Below are positions 9,152 to 18,856 of a DNA stretch of 64,000 nt, in pieces. Location of the stretch: assembly GCF_001904635.1 (NCBI RefSeq), contig NZ_MRCB01000017.1:38372-102371 (forward strand), given 5' to 3'. Source of the DNA: Hydrococcus rivularis NIES-593 (GTDB taxonomy: Bacteria > Cyanobacteriota > Cyanobacteriia > Cyanobacteriales > Microcystaceae). Each line of letters starts with the position of its first letter. The first letter of the stretch is position 1. The position numbers and the translations under genes are program-made. The notes below the pieces were generated by a model. It did not search any database, was not told the DNA's origin, and saw nothing but the letters and a program-made list of their open reading frames with translations.

Positions 9152-9880
9152 CTACAAGGTTCCAGCGCTTGGCATGACGGTCATTTCTTCAATGACTGCT
9201 TCGGCTGGAAGTTGGGCTACATAAAGAATGGCGCGAGCGACGATATCTGGGTTTAGCATGGCTGCGCGATCGAAATCTGCCCGCACTGTCTCGCTATCCC
9301 AAAGTGGCGTATTTACCGCACCCGGATAGATGTTCGCAACTCGAATGCCGTTGGCTCTTTCTTCGGCTGCCAGCACTTTAGAAAAAGCGACTAAGCCAGC
9401 TTTGCTCGCACAGTAGGCTCCCCAACCAGGAAAGGGAGACTGAGCGGCAATAGAAGCCACGTTGATAATCAATCCATTAGCGCGATCGCGCATTCCCGGC
9501 AATACGCCAAGGATGCACTGAAAGACGCTAGAAAGATTGAGGTTAATGACCTGCTGCCAGTCAGCAAGCGTCGTTTCGCTCAGGGGTTTGGTGTAACCGA
9601 TTCCCGCACTGTTTACTAGGATATCGACCCCGCCAAAATCAGCAGCGATCGCTGCTATCTTTGGTTGTACCTCCTCAAGTTTCGCCAAGTCTAGGGAGTA
9701 TGCTTTAGCTTTAACTCCCACTTCTTTTGCTGCGATCGCGACTGCTTCTAACTTGTCTTGGGAGCGGCCGACTAAGGCTACGTCAATTCCGGCTTTGGCA
9801 AAGGCTAAAGCGGTTGCTCTGCCAATCCCGCTACTGGCTCCCACGATCGTGGCTCGTTTTCGGTTAGGAGGAGAATTCAT
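9152..9880 (-). CDS. Short-chain dehydrogenase/reductase (SDR)
   Basis: This classical SDR of 242 residues has the cofactor loop GASSGIGRA (residues 14-22), the NSAG motif and the active-site YxxxK as YCASK, with Ser upstream in NVASIAAQSPF. It oxidises or reduces a small alcohol or ketone with NAD(P). The substrate is not inferable; similar cyanobacterial enzymes are annotated as general SDR or clavaldehyde-dehydrogenase-like. The start ATG at 9880 has an AGGAGG Shine-Dalgarno sequence. Its position just upstream of folE suggests, but does not show, a link to pterin metabolism (some SDRs are sepiapterin- or dihydropteridine-reductase-like). Confidence 0.85.
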   Translation of the reverse strand: MNSPPNRKRATIVGASSGIGRATALAFAKAGIDVALVGRSQDKLEAVAIAAKEVGVKAKAYSLDLAKLEEVQPKIAAIAADFGGVDILVNSAGIGYTKPLSETTLADWQQVINLNLSSVFQCILGVLPGMRDRANGLIINVASIAAQSPFPGWGAYCASKAGLVAFSKVLAAEERANGIRVANIYPGAVNTPLWDSETVRADFDRAAMLNPDIVARAILYVAQLPAEAVIEEMTVMPSAGTL

Positions 9881-10360
9881 ATGATACTCCGAGCTACTAA
9901 AAACCTAATTTACCTGCAATTGCCATTCAGTCTAAAGTGACCTTCAAATAAGTTTGAAGGCAGGGTAAGACCTACCCAATCGCACCATTTTTGTGAGATT
10001 AGGGGATTAAGCGGTCAATCATTGAGCATAATGTAAATTCTTTGTTATCTCTCGATTAGGGTAAGGTTAACATCAGAACAAGAGAAAATCCTCCAAGTAC
10101 ACTAACCCTCTATAAAATTTGTCTTTAAATAGCGAGTTACTTGTCTTGCAGATAACGTCTGTTGACATTAATCATTGTTACAAAATGTTACCTCGGTCAT
10201 TATAACACTCACAGATTGTCTCTCGATAAACTTTTTTCGATCCGAGAACAAGACTTATCGCTCAGAATTAGCTGTTTTAGCATCATTGGACAGATCCTTA
10301 AAAAATGTATATGAAAATAGAGCTTTTTGACCTAATTACGCTACTTACTTTAAAATTGTA
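9881..10360. other. 480-bp divergent spacer between the SDR and DUF790 genes
   Basis: No gene is seen. Two adjacent small hairpins occur: CCTTCAAA/TTTGAAGG with loop TAAG (9941-9960) and GGGTA/TACCC (9963-9977). The rest is AT-rich and should hold the two divergent promoters. I could not define convincing -35/-10 pairs. Confidence 0.5.
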
Positions 10361-11584
10361 ATGCTTCCTTCTAATTTATTGATCTATCGATACAAAGGTG
10401 AAACAGTCATTCCTAAGAGATTGCCAATTAACGAGGTTTCGCTAAACTTAGCTAGCGATTGGATTGCCTGCTTTCAAGATGCTGTGGGGAATTCGCAAGG
10501 AGAACTCGATCGCCAACTGCAAGAATTAGAAGGCGATAGCCCAGACTACCGAGTCAAGCGGGGACTTGCCCACCTTCTTAAGAATAACTTTTCGACCTTT
10601 GAAGTCATCAGTCCTCTCGAACCTCAACTCCTGCGACAGCGAGTGTTTGAGCGTGCTGCGACTACAGCGACCATCCCTGAAAATCGCGATCGCGCTCTAG
10701 AATCTTTAGCCAGTCATCTGAGCCAAGAACTCAATCGCGAAGTTCTACCCAACGAAATCGAAAAAGGACTGTACGCCGACTTACAAGAAAATCGCATCTT
10801 TACCCAGTTCGATCCGCCAGCACCAGAAGCCCTGATCCACCTCTACAATCTTTCCCAAGTTCAAGGGATTTTCTATCGCGCCAGTCACATCGTTATCAAC
10901 GCCCATCGCAACGATCCCGGAAAATATAAATTACTCTTTCGCTATCTCAAACTCTTTCAGTTAATGGCATATATTGAGGGCGATGCCGATACTGGATTTA
11001 CTATTACTATTGACGGACCGACCAGCTTATTTAAAGCCAGCACGCGCTATGGCTTGGCATTGGCTAAGATGATTCCTGCCTTACTCCACGTCAGCAAATG
11101 GAGTTTGAAGGCAAAATTGCAAAGTCGCGATTTTTATACAAATGGCATCAAAACTGGCTATTTTGACTTAGATGATAAGTGCGGTCTAGTCACTCACTAT
11201 CCGCCAGGAAAAACCTATGACTCTATGTTAGAGGCTTCCTTTGCCAAGAGTTGGTCGAAACTAAAAACTGACTGGCGTTTGGAAAGGGAAGTCGATTTAG
11301 TTCCGCTGCCAGGCAGCGTCATGATCCCAGATTTTCGCCTCGTTCATCCCGACGGACGCGATTTTTTATTAGAAATTGTTGGCTATTGGCGACCGGAATA
11401 TTTGCAAAAGAAGTTTTATCAAGTTCGTCGCGCCGGTGCCGATAATCTAATTTTAGCAGTTTCAGAACGGTTAAATCTAGAAAAAGCAGGAATTAAATTT
11501 ACCGATCTGCCAGCAAGGATTATTTGGTTTAAAGACAAGTTATCTCCTCAAGCTGTGTTAAAAATTTTAGATAAAAATATATAA
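10361..11584 (+). CDS. DUF790 (Bax1-like) nuclease-family protein
   Basis: The 407-residue protein matches the DUF790 family, which includes archaeal Bax1, a nuclease partner of the XPB helicase. It starts LPSNLLIYRYKGETVIPKRLP, typical for the family. A restriction-endonuclease-like core lies in the last third: MIPDFRLVHPDG followed by FLLEIVGYWRPEYLQKK, i.e. PD ... E-x-V where a Lys is usual in PD-(D/E)xK enzymes, as in other DUF790 members. No XPB-type helicase is adjacent in this window, so a partner would have to be elsewhere. A role in DNA repair is an inference from the family. Confidence 0.8.
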   Translation: MLPSNLLIYRYKGETVIPKRLPINEVSLNLASDWIACFQDAVGNSQGELDRQLQELEGDSPDYRVKRGLAHLLKNNFSTFEVISPLEPQLLRQRVFERAATTATIPENRDRALESLASHLSQELNREVLPNEIEKGLYADLQENRIFTQFDPPAPEALIHLYNLSQVQGIFYRASHIVINAHRNDPGKYKLLFRYLKLFQLMAYIEGDADTGFTITIDGPTSLFKASTRYGLALAKMIPALLHVSKWSLKAKLQSRDFYTNGIKTGYFDLDDKCGLVTHYPPGKTYDSMLEASFAKSWSKLKTDWRLEREVDLVPLPGSVMIPDFRLVHPDGRDFLLEIVGYWRPEYLQKKFYQVRRAGADNLILAVSERLNLEKAGIKFTDLPARIIWFKDKLSPQAVLKILDKNI

Positions 11585-11675
11585 GTTTTGTTTTCTATAA
11601 TTACTCAGAAAATAATAGGTTAAAAATGTTGCGATCGCAGCTATTCGATCGGATTAAATTATTAGGATTTTGGGA

Positions 11676-11713
11676 AAGCAGAAAGCTTTGCGCGATCGAC
11701 CTTTTGCTTTTTT
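11676..11713 (+). terminator. Rho-independent terminator after the DUF790 gene
   Basis: AAGCAGAAAG (11676-11685) pairs with CCTTTTGCTT (11700-11709) with one mismatch and one wobble, and a T-run follows to 11713. It sits between convergent genes, 90 bp past the DUF790 stop. Confidence 0.6.
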
Positions 11714-11808
11714 GTTTCGATCCAAACCTATTAAGTCTTATATTAATTATCCACCCCCCACGCTCCCTACAATCTCTCCATCTGTAGCAAGATTAAAAAG
11801 AAACGATA

Positions 11809-12213
11809 TTAGCCATCGCTGTTAACAACCTGATTACAAGAAGCTTTGATGAGCTGTTTCACCGTGTAAGTGAATTCTGCCTTGGTTACTGGTTTGGTGA
11901 GGTAGGCATCGGCTCCCTGCTTCAGTCCCCAATAAAAATCGACATTTTCTCCTTTAGAAGAACACATCACTATAGGCACCTGTCGGGTGGTAGGATTGTT
12001 CTTCAAGCGACGGCAAAGTTCATAGCCGTTCGGACCTGGCAGAATAATATCTAAAACAATTAGATCTGGTAGTTGGCGCTCGATTTTTTCTAGGGCTTCT
12101 TTTCCATTTTTAGCGGTTATAATCTCAAAATTCTCTTTTGATAAATAGCCCCAGAGAATTTCTAGATCGGTTAGGGAGTCTTCAACGATTAAAACTGTCT
12201 GCATACTCTTCAT
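11809..12213 (-). CDS. Single-domain CheY-like response regulator
   Basis: The 134-residue protein is a lone receiver domain. The acidic pair is in VLIVEDSLTD, the phosphoacceptor Asp in LPDLIVLDIILPGPNG, and the conserved Thr/Ser and Lys in VPIVMCSSKG and YLTKPVT. There is no output domain, so it signals by protein contact, as PilH-, PatA- and CheY-type receivers do in cyanobacterial motility or kinase relays. No kinase is adjacent. The first ATG (12213) and the fourth codon ATG are both possible starts. Confidence 0.88.
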   Translation of the reverse strand: MKSMQTVLIVEDSLTDLEILWGYLSKENFEIITAKNGKEALEKIERQLPDLIVLDIILPGPNGYELCRRLKNNPTTRQVPIVMCSSKGENVDFYWGLKQGADAYLTKPVTKAEFTYTVKQLIKASCNQVVNSDG

Positions 12214-12872
12214 CTTGAGAAGATTAAATTGAATTTTGAGTAGGATTTTTTGAAACTTTAACGGGAGAAATTAGACTTCCCAATTTTAAGTCAAAATCGC
12301 TGCTGCGATCGCCTCTCGATCGAAAAAATTTTTAGAAATTCTTCTCAAGAAGAGAAAATAAATTTAATTTGCATTGCATCAAAAATACGATTTCGATATT
12401 TATCAACTTTCTGGTTTTTCCCTAATGAATTTTTAAGTCTTAATGAGGAATTGTTTAGCTAGCCAGCCACCTCAAGAAAAAAATAAGACGCGATCGATGG
12501 AGCTTGGAGAGATTTTGGAAATCGGGCGGGTCGCCTCGTCTTGCCAGCTGGGCGCGTGCGCTTGTGGCATGAAGCAGAGATCTCAAACGGCGGTCAGCTA
12601 GATGCTGTCAATTTGGAAAAATTTAAGGTTTGGAGCGATGGAATTTCAGGAATTTCATCTCTGCAGCCGTCGGTTACTCTGCTGAAGTTAGAAAATTAAT
12701 TTAGAAGGGGACTTATGCGTTTTAGCTTTCCTGTTACCCTGTCAGCTTGTTGCTTATTGCACCTCTCCACCGAAGGATAAGTACGGAAATCCGAATTCTT
12801 GTTGAAGTGTGGATCGGGTCGCGATCGGTCAAAATCGGTAATTAGGATACGTTAATCTTAAGAGAAAGCGCT
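12214..12872. other. 659-bp spacer upstream of htpG with an orphan open frame
   Basis: Plus-strand codons 12487-12699 form 70 uninterrupted codons, closed upstream by TAA at 12484 and ending in TAA at 12697, with no ATG. The translation looks protein-like (VRLWHEAEISNGGQLDAVNL, then VWSDGISGISSLQPS) and this stretch is GC-richer than its flanks. It could be the tail of a decayed gene; I do not recognise the family. The remaining DNA presumably carries the htpG promoter. Confidence 0.35.
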
Positions 12873-14879
12873 ATGACCGTACTCGAAAAAGGCAATATTA
12901 CTATTCATACCGAGAATATCTTTCCCATTATCAAGAAATCGCTCTACACCGACCATGAAATTTTCCTGCGAGAGCTGATTTCTAATGCGGTAGATGCCAT
13001 CTCCAAACTAAAAATGGCATCCCTGGCAGGAGAGGTCAAGGGCGAACTCAGCGAACCCGAAATTGTCATTACCGTTGACAAAGAGAACAAAACCCTCTCG
13101 GTTTCCGATAATGGCATTGGCATGACCGCCGAGGAAGTTAAGAAATATATTAATCAGGTTGCTTTTTCTAGCGCAGAAGACTTTATTCAAAAGTATCAAA
13201 AATCGGCAAACGATCTCATCGGTCACTTCGGACTGGGTTTCTATTCTGCTTTCATGGTTGCCAAGAAAGTCGAAATCGATACCCTTTCCTATAAAAAAGG
13301 CGCTAAACCCGTACATTGGTCGTGCGATGGTTCGCCTGAATTTGAATTGAGCGAATCTTCCCGCACCCAAATCGGAACTACCATCACTCTCACCTTGATG
13401 GACGAGGAACTAGAATATCTCGAACCTGCCCGGATCAAACAATTGGTGAAAACCTATTCCGATTTCGTGTCCGTGCCCATCAAGTTTGAGAACGAAGCGA
13501 TCAACAAACAACGGGCATTGTGGAAGGAATCGCCTCAAAATCTCACCAAAGAAGATTATTTAGAGTTCTATCGCTACCTCTATCCCTTCCAAGAAGATCC
13601 CCTGCTCTGGGTACACTTGAGTACAGATTATCCTTTCCTGCTCAACGGCATTCTCTACTTCCCAAAACTTCGACCCGATGTCGATGTGAGTAAAGGACAC
13701 ATTAAACTCTTCTGCAATCAGGTATTTGTTAACGACCACTGCGAAGAGATTATCCCCGAATTTCTCAGACCGCTACGGGGAGTTATTGACAGTCCCGACA
13801 TTCCCCTCAACGTCTCTCGCAGTGCCCTAACCAACGATCGCACCGTCCGCCGCATTGCCGATTTCATCGCCAAAAAAATTGCCGATCGCCTCAAGTCTCT
13901 TTACAACGAAAATGTTGAAGAGTACATTCACTGTTGGCAAGATGTCGGCAATTTTATCAAATTCGGTTCTCTCAAAGACGACAAATTCAGAAAGCAAGTC
14001 GAAGACATCCTGATCTATCGCACTACCTACAAAAGTGCCGAAACCGAACAAAAAGCAGACAGTGGGATTCCTACCGTTGAAGTGCAAACAGAGGAAGATA
14101 TCTGGCAAGACGTAACCCCCCAACAAAAAGAATCGGGCAGTTCTCCATCTACTTACGAACAAGCCGGATATACTACCCTGAAAGCCTATCTAGAACGCAA
14201 TAAAGACCGCCACGAAAATCGCGTCTTTTATTGTACCGATGAAGCTACTCAGGCAACCTATGTCGAACTGTATAAAAAACAAGGTCTAGAAGTCCTATTT
14301 ATGGACTCCTTCATCGACACCAATTACTATATCCCCTTCCTCGAATTCGACTACTCCAATGTTAAATTCTCCCGCGTCGATGCGGAACTGGATAAAACTT
14401 TACTCGAACAAGATAAAAGCAGCGAAATCGTCGATCCTACTACCAATAAAACTCGCAGCCAACAGATTAAGGAACTGTTCGAGAAAGCTATCAATAAGCC
14501 CAAAGTTAATATTCGCACCGAAGCCCTAAAATCTGACAATCCTCAAGGAACGCCTTCCGCGATGGTACTTTTGCCCGAATCCATGCGGCGATTGCGGGAA
14601 TTGACGGCTTTGACGCAGCAACAAGAGATGGGATTCCCAGAAGAACACATTTTGTTGATTAATACTTCTCATCCTCTAATTCAAAAGATTGCCCAACTCG
14701 CTCAGGGAAGCATCGTGCAAGGGACGGGAGAATCCCCCTCTGGCGAATTGGCGAAGATGCTGTGTCGCCATGTTTATGATTTGGCATTGATAGCACAGAA
14801 AGGCTTCGATGCCGAAGGCATGAAAGCTTTTGTGGAACGATCCAATCAGGTGTTAACGAAACTGATGGAGAAAATTTAG
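12873..14879 (+). CDS. htpG: Chaperone HtpG (Hsp90)
   Basis: The bacterial Hsp90 homologue is an ATP-driven dimeric chaperone of the cytoplasm; in cyanobacteria it protects against heat and oxidative stress and supports phycobilisome and tetrapyrrole enzymes. The GHKL ATPase motifs are in order: ELISNAVDAISKLK, then VSDNGIGMT, then GHFGLGFYSAFMVA near residue 120. The middle domain has SRSALTNDRTVRRIADFI. At 668 residues the length is normal. The ATG at 12873 follows an AAGAGAAAG purine stretch. The long upstream spacer fits a stress-regulated promoter, but no CIRCE element was seen. Confidence 0.95.
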   Translation: MTVLEKGNITIHTENIFPIIKKSLYTDHEIFLRELISNAVDAISKLKMASLAGEVKGELSEPEIVITVDKENKTLSVSDNGIGMTAEEVKKYINQVAFSSAEDFIQKYQKSANDLIGHFGLGFYSAFMVAKKVEIDTLSYKKGAKPVHWSCDGSPEFELSESSRTQIGTTITLTLMDEELEYLEPARIKQLVKTYSDFVSVPIKFENEAINKQRALWKESPQNLTKEDYLEFYRYLYPFQEDPLLWVHLSTDYPFLLNGILYFPKLRPDVDVSKGHIKLFCNQVFVNDHCEEIIPEFLRPLRGVIDSPDIPLNVSRSALTNDRTVRRIADFIAKKIADRLKSLYNENVEEYIHCWQDVGNFIKFGSLKDDKFRKQVEDILIYRTTYKSAETEQKADSGIPTVEVQTEEDIWQDVTPQQKESGSSPSTYEQAGYTTLKAYLERNKDRHENRVFYCTDEATQATYVELYKKQGLEVLFMDSFIDTNYYIPFLEFDYSNVKFSRVDAELDKTLLEQDKSSEIVDPTTNKTRSQQIKELFEKAINKPKVNIRTEALKSDNPQGTPSAMVLLPESMRRLRELTALTQQQEMGFPEEHILLINTSHPLIQKIAQLAQGSIVQGTGESPSGELAKMLCRHVYDLALIAQKGFDAEGMKAFVERSNQVLTKLMEKI

Positions 14880-14894
14880 CATCCCTTTTTTGGT

Positions 14895-14916
14895 GGGGCA
14901 AGGGATTCCTTGTCCC
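14895..14916 (+). terminator. Hairpin after htpG
   Basis: GGGGCAAGG and CCTTGTCCC pair around GATT (one G-T wobble), with T-runs shortly downstream at 14921-14933. It ends the htpG transcript before rpmB. Confidence 0.6.
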
Positions 14917-14999
14917 TACTTTTGGGCTTTTTTATTCAAAACTCAGGTTAAACTAGAAAGGTTGGAAATTGGGTAGAAAACAGATACAGGAGAAATTTT

Positions 15000-15236
15000 A
15001 TGTCTCGCAGATGTCAGTTAACTGGCAAAAAGGCGAATAATGCCTATGCCATTTCTCACTCCCACCGTCGCACCAAGAAGCTACAGCAGGCGAACTTGCA
15101 GTGGAAGCGGATTTGGTGGCCCGAAGGCAATCGCTGGGTGAGGTTGCGCCTTTCGACAAAAGCTATCAAAACGTTAGAGAAGAAAGGAATAGACGCGATG
15201 GCAAAAGAAGCTGGTATTAATCTCAATAAATTTTAA
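15000..15236 (+). CDS. rpmB: 50S ribosomal protein L28
   Basis: The 78-residue basic protein starts [27 protein letters not shown], the hallmark of L28, and ends with the usual Lys-rich tail. L28 binds near the tRNA exit site of the large subunit. Cyanobacterial L28 proteins have this same length. An AGGAGA Shine-Dalgarno sequence precedes the ATG at 15000. It is a single gene, as is usual for cyanobacteria. Confidence 0.96.
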   Translation: MSRRCQLTGKKANNAYAISHSHRRTKKLQQANLQWKRIWWPEGNRWVRLRLSTKAIKTLEKKGIDAMAKEAGINLNKF

Positions 15237-15240
15237 CCAG

Positions 15241-15270
15241 GTAGGGGCAGGTTTTGAGACCCGCCCTTAC
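15241..15270. repeat. GTAGGGGC-type inverted repeat, copy 1 (compact)
   Basis: GTAGGGGCAGGTTT and AGACCCGCCCTTAC form an imperfect hairpin with a 2-nt centre. It lies between convergent rpmB and the S9 peptidase gene and includes the peptidase stop codon (15267-15269). Related arms recur at 23768-23837 and 61182-61248. Confidence 0.6.
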
Positions 15271-17198
15271 AAGTTATCGATCGCGATTGGCGCGATCGCG
15301 TCGGCAGGCTCGAATCCAAACACGCGAGAATAAAAGTAAAATTCCCCATCTAAGGCGCGTTTGATATTTTCGGCACGACGAAAACCGTGTTGTTCGCCCT
15401 CAAAGGGAACGTAAGCGACGGGTAATCCTTTCTTTTTCAAAACGTCCACCATCATTTCCGCTTGATTGGGAGGGACGACTCGATCTTCTAGTCCTTGGAA
15501 AAAGATAACGGGACAGGAAAGGCGATCGATATGATGAATGGGCGAGCGCGTTTCGTAAATGGCTTTCTGTTCGGGATATTTACCAACTAAGCGATCGAGG
15601 TAGCGCGATTCAAATTTATGAGTATCTTTTACCAATGCCTCTAGATCGCTAACTCCATAATAACTGGCTCCGGCTTTAAAGGTATCTTTGAAAGTAAGGG
15701 CGGCTAGGGTGGTATATCCCCCCGCACTACCGCCGGAAATCGCCATGCGATTTCCGTCCGCTTTTCCTTGTCGGACGAGATATTTTGCCGCATTAACGCA
15801 GTCGTCTACGTCCACAATTCCCCAGTTTCTATCCAACCGTTGGCGATATTCTCGTCCGTAACCCGTACTTCCTCCATAGTTAACGTCCAAATAGGCAAAT
15901 CCGCGACTCGTCCAATACTGAACCTTTAAGCTTAAGCTAGCTGAGGCAGCAGCAGTCGGACCGCCATGACTTTTGACCAGTAGAGGAGGTAATTCTCCTT
16001 CTGGTGCGACGTAATCTTTATTTTTGGGCGGATAATACCAAGCGTAGGCAGTTAGACCGTTCTTTGTCGGAAATGCGATCGCTTCTGGGATAGATAAATA
16101 TCCAGGATCGATTTCTAGATCGCTCGATCGTTTGAGAATCTCTGTTTTCCCCCTACCCAAGTCCAGTATAACTACTGCCGTTTGTTGTGTTGGCGAACCG
16201 CCGATGAAGGCAATTTTATTTCCCCGTACCTGAAGCGAGGAAATGTTATTGTAAGGCGTATTGATAGGTTGGAGTTGTTTGGTATTGGCATCCAAACTAG
16301 CTAAATACCAACTTCCATTTTGGGTATAGGTGCAAATAATTCGAGATTCAGAGGCAAATCCGTAGTTAGAAAGTCCAAACACCCAATGAGGGTAGGCAAA
16401 CTCTGCCTCCATTTCGCACAGAGATTCGATCGTGCCATCTCGATTGTAGCGATAGAGATTCCACCAACCCGTGCGATCGCTAGAAAAATATAACCTCCCG
16501 TCGGGCGACCATCGCGGTTCGCAAATAGATTCTTCGGTTCCTCCGGCAATACATGTTGCTTCGCCAAGCGAACCATCGGCATTGATGGTTGCAATCCATA
16601 GTTGCGACTCATCCCAAGGCATATTGGGATGATTCCAACTTATCCATGCTAAATGTGTACCATTGGTACACAAACGGGGAGAAGAATAGAAATCGCTGCC
16701 CGAAACTAATACCCGAACTTCACCCGTATCTAAATCGACGCTGACTATTGTATTTTCTGGTTCTCTATCTGCTTGCGTATGGTCTTCGCAGATACAAATC
16801 AAGCGATTTCGTTGCGAGTCAATGATTGCATCTGCGTAGCGTCGCTTTGATTCTGGCGTCAATGGTTGCGGTTGGGAACCTCGCGTTTGTTTATAAATCC
16901 GTTGGTCGGCAAAATTGGAAAAGTAAATCGTGCCATCGACTATTAGGTATGAACCGCCGCCGTATTCGTGGACGCGAGTACGCACGTTAAAAGGTTGCGG
17001 CGTAATATCTGTTACGGTTCCATCAGGAGTGCGCCTGACGAGTACGTTTCTTCCTTCTTCCGTCGGTCGTCCTTCTAACCAATAAATATCCTCGCCATCA
17101 AAAGCAACGCCTCCGAGTCCAATCGTTCCCGCGACGATGAGATCTGAGGTAATCGGCGATTTCCAAGAACCATAGGGTGCGGTTTGAGGGAATGTCAT
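15267..17198 (-). CDS. S9-family prolyl oligopeptidase-like serine peptidase
   Basis: The 643-residue enzyme has a beta-propeller front half with repeated [17 protein letters not shown] blades and a C-terminal alpha/beta-hydrolase domain. The nucleophile Ser is in [11 protein letters not shown], the Asp in the [11 protein letters not shown] segment and the His in [12 protein letters not shown]. This matches dipeptidyl-peptidase / acylaminoacyl-peptidase relatives that cut short peptides in the cytoplasm. No signal peptide is present. It stands alone on its strand, with the peptidase stop lying inside a repeat hairpin. Confidence 0.9.
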   Translation of the reverse strand: MTFPQTAPYGSWKSPITSDLIVAGTIGLGGVAFDGEDIYWLEGRPTEEGRNVLVRRTPDGTVTDITPQPFNVRTRVHEYGGGSYLIVDGTIYFSNFADQRIYKQTRGSQPQPLTPESKRRYADAIIDSQRNRLICICEDHTQADREPENTIVSVDLDTGEVRVLVSGSDFYSSPRLCTNGTHLAWISWNHPNMPWDESQLWIATINADGSLGEATCIAGGTEESICEPRWSPDGRLYFSSDRTGWWNLYRYNRDGTIESLCEMEAEFAYPHWVFGLSNYGFASESRIICTYTQNGSWYLASLDANTKQLQPINTPYNNISSLQVRGNKIAFIGGSPTQQTAVVILDLGRGKTEILKRSSDLEIDPGYLSIPEAIAFPTKNGLTAYAWYYPPKNKDYVAPEGELPPLLVKSHGGPTAAASASLSLKVQYWTSRGFAYLDVNYGGSTGYGREYRQRLDRNWGIVDVDDCVNAAKYLVRQGKADGNRMAISGGSAGGYTTLAALTFKDTFKAGASYYGVSDLEALVKDTHKFESRYLDRLVGKYPEQKAIYETRSPIHHIDRLSCPVIFFQGLEDRVVPPNQAEMMVDVLKKKGLPVAYVPFEGEQHGFRRAENIKRALDGEFYFYSRVFGFEPADAIAPIAIDNL

Positions 17199-17325
17199 GG
17201 TGTAGATGTCTCGATGACGGTTTCGTATTTTCTACTATTGTTCCAGATTCTAGAGACAGATGGTTCGGGTTCTTGGTGTTCTTGTAAACCATTGTTTATT
17301 GGCCTTAGACGATTAGGTTAAGCCA

Positions 17326-17598
17326 ATGAAATAATTGACGTTAGCTTTCTCGAAGACCTTACCTATTATTGGGTAGGCAGCAGTAAAAACTAATAGAAAA
17401 ATTTCACTGCGCCTTTTATCTCTGGTGGAAGAGATTAGGCGAAATCCTTTTATAGGAACTGGAAAACCAGAACGGTTGAAGTATCAGGATGGAAATGTTT
17501 GGTCGCGCCGTCTGACGGAAAAGGATCGTCTTGTATATATGGTTAGCGACGATCGCATTGATTTTCTTCAAGCTCGATATCACTATAGCGATCGCTGA
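17326..17598 (+). pseudogene. YoeB-family toxin, frameshifted remnant
   Basis: Reading across two frames gives a near-complete YoeB toxin. ATG AAA at 17326 would continue as LIDVSFLEDLTYYWV if one T had been lost after codon two. The frame then shifts again near 17390 into TNRKISLRLLSLVEEIRRNP, and on through GTGKPERLKYQDGNVWSRRL, LVYMVSDD and the C-terminal ARYHY typical of YoeB. YoeB is a ribosome-dependent mRNA nuclease normally paired with a YefM/Phd antitoxin. No antitoxin is recognisable upstream. At least two frame disruptions make it non-functional. Confidence 0.75.
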
Positions 17599-17611
17599 GT
17601 TAACCTGATAC

Positions 17612-18856
17612 CTAATGCTGTGCTAATTGTGGCTTTCGCCCCTTCAAACCCGTCATTAATTGAAGGGCAAAAATTTTCAACGGTGGCAGATGGTGCAGCA
17701 TCAATAACCCCAGACGACGTACCGCTACGATGGGCAACCAGTTATTAGAAAATAGCCGATCTAAGAAATCTGTAAATCCTAAAATGGTCAAATTCTCTGG
17801 CTTGCGCCAGCGTTCGTAGCGTTTTAAGACGCGAATATCGCCAATATCTTCTTCTTTCTCGCGTGCCTCTTTTAAAACTTGTGCTAGCGCCGCCGCATCT
17901 CGGATGCCGAGATTTAATCCTTGTCCGCCGACGGGATGGCAGCAGTGCGCTGCATCGCCAATTAAAGCCAGTCTGGATTTCGTATAGCGATCGCACTGCA
18001 TTAACTGTACCGGAAACAAATAGCGATCGCTTGCCATTTCCAATCGCCCCAGCAATCCACCCGTATGATATTCCAGTTTTGCCAAAAATTCCTTTTCGTC
18101 CAATTCTTGTAAAGCTTTTGCTCGATCGTGGGGTGCCGTCCAAACAATTTGACAGCGATTTCCGGGTAGGGGTAGAATGCCCATCGGTCCCGCGGGCCAA
18201 AAACGTTCAAAAGCCGTCTCGTTAGCAGTAGCTTGGTGTTTAATCGTAAAAGTGACGCAGGATTGCCAATATTTCCAGCCTTTTGTTTTAATTCCTGCCA
18301 AAGAACGAATTCGCGATCGCGCTCCGTCTGCCCCCACTACTAATTTTGTCCTAATTTGTTGCTGTTCGCCTTCGACTTTTACTGATATTGTCGCGCCAGA
18401 GTGTTGATAATCGACTGCTATCACTTCTGCCGGACGCAACCAGCTAACGTTAGAACAGTTGGCGATAAATTCTTGCAAAGCTTTTAAGACAACGTGATGT
18501 TCGGCAACGTATCCTAGATATTCCGTCCCTAAATCGCTGGTGTGAAATTTGACTATGCCGGGATAATCGGCATCAGACAAGCGAATGTGACAAAATTTAC
18601 CAATATAAGGAAATATCTCTTTCCAAACGCCGATTCCCTCAAAAACTCGACCAGAAAGCACGGAAAGCGCGTAAGCTTGTCTCCTTGCGGCTGCGACTTT
18701 AAAAGGTTGCGCTTCGATTAAGAGGATTTTGAGCTTAGAATCTTTTAAAGCGGCAGCTAGCGTTGCTCCGACAATTCCTCCGCCAACGATCGCCAAATCG
18801 CAATCAAAATTTAAATCGAGGCTCTCCCTTAAATGACTTTGCCGTTCTAACGTCAT
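17612..18856 (-). CDS. UbiH/COQ6-family FAD-dependent hydroxylase
   Basis: The 414-residue flavoprotein monooxygenase has the N-terminal FAD motif DLAIVGGGIVGATLAAAL, the middle VVGADGARSRIR motif and the C-terminal GDAAHCCHPVGGQGLNLGIRD motif. Members hydroxylate quinone rings; in cyanobacteria a ring hydroxylase for plastoquinone or related prenylquinones is the likely role, but this is inferred from the family. It acts at the membrane face without a transmembrane helix. The next gene on this strand is unrelated. Confidence 0.88.
   Translation of the reverse strand: MTLERQSHLRESLDLNFDCDLAIVGGGIVGATLAAALKDSKLKILLIEAQPFKVAAARRQAYALSVLSGRVFEGIGVWKEIFPYIGKFCHIRLSDADYPGIVKFHTSDLGTEYLGYVAEHHVVLKALQEFIANCSNVSWLRPAEVIAVDYQHSGATISVKVEGEQQQIRTKLVVGADGARSRIRSLAGIKTKGWKYWQSCVTFTIKHQATANETAFERFWPAGPMGILPLPGNRCQIVWTAPHDRAKALQELDEKEFLAKLEYHTGGLLGRLEMASDRYLFPVQLMQCDRYTKSRLALIGDAAHCCHPVGGQGLNLGIRDAAALAQVLKEAREKEEDIGDIRVLKRYERWRKPENLTILGFTDFLDRLFSNNWLPIVAVRRLGLLMLHHLPPLKIFALQLMTGLKGRKPQLAQH

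Noticed and set aside
13008..13370. Long antisense frames inside htpG (also 13827-14162 and similar frames in other genes)
   Set aside because: They lie fully within well-supported genes on the other strand and have no family features.
17863..18225. 120-codon plus-strand frame inside the UbiH-type gene
   Set aside because: Shadow of the hydroxylase gene; composition is that of an antisense frame.
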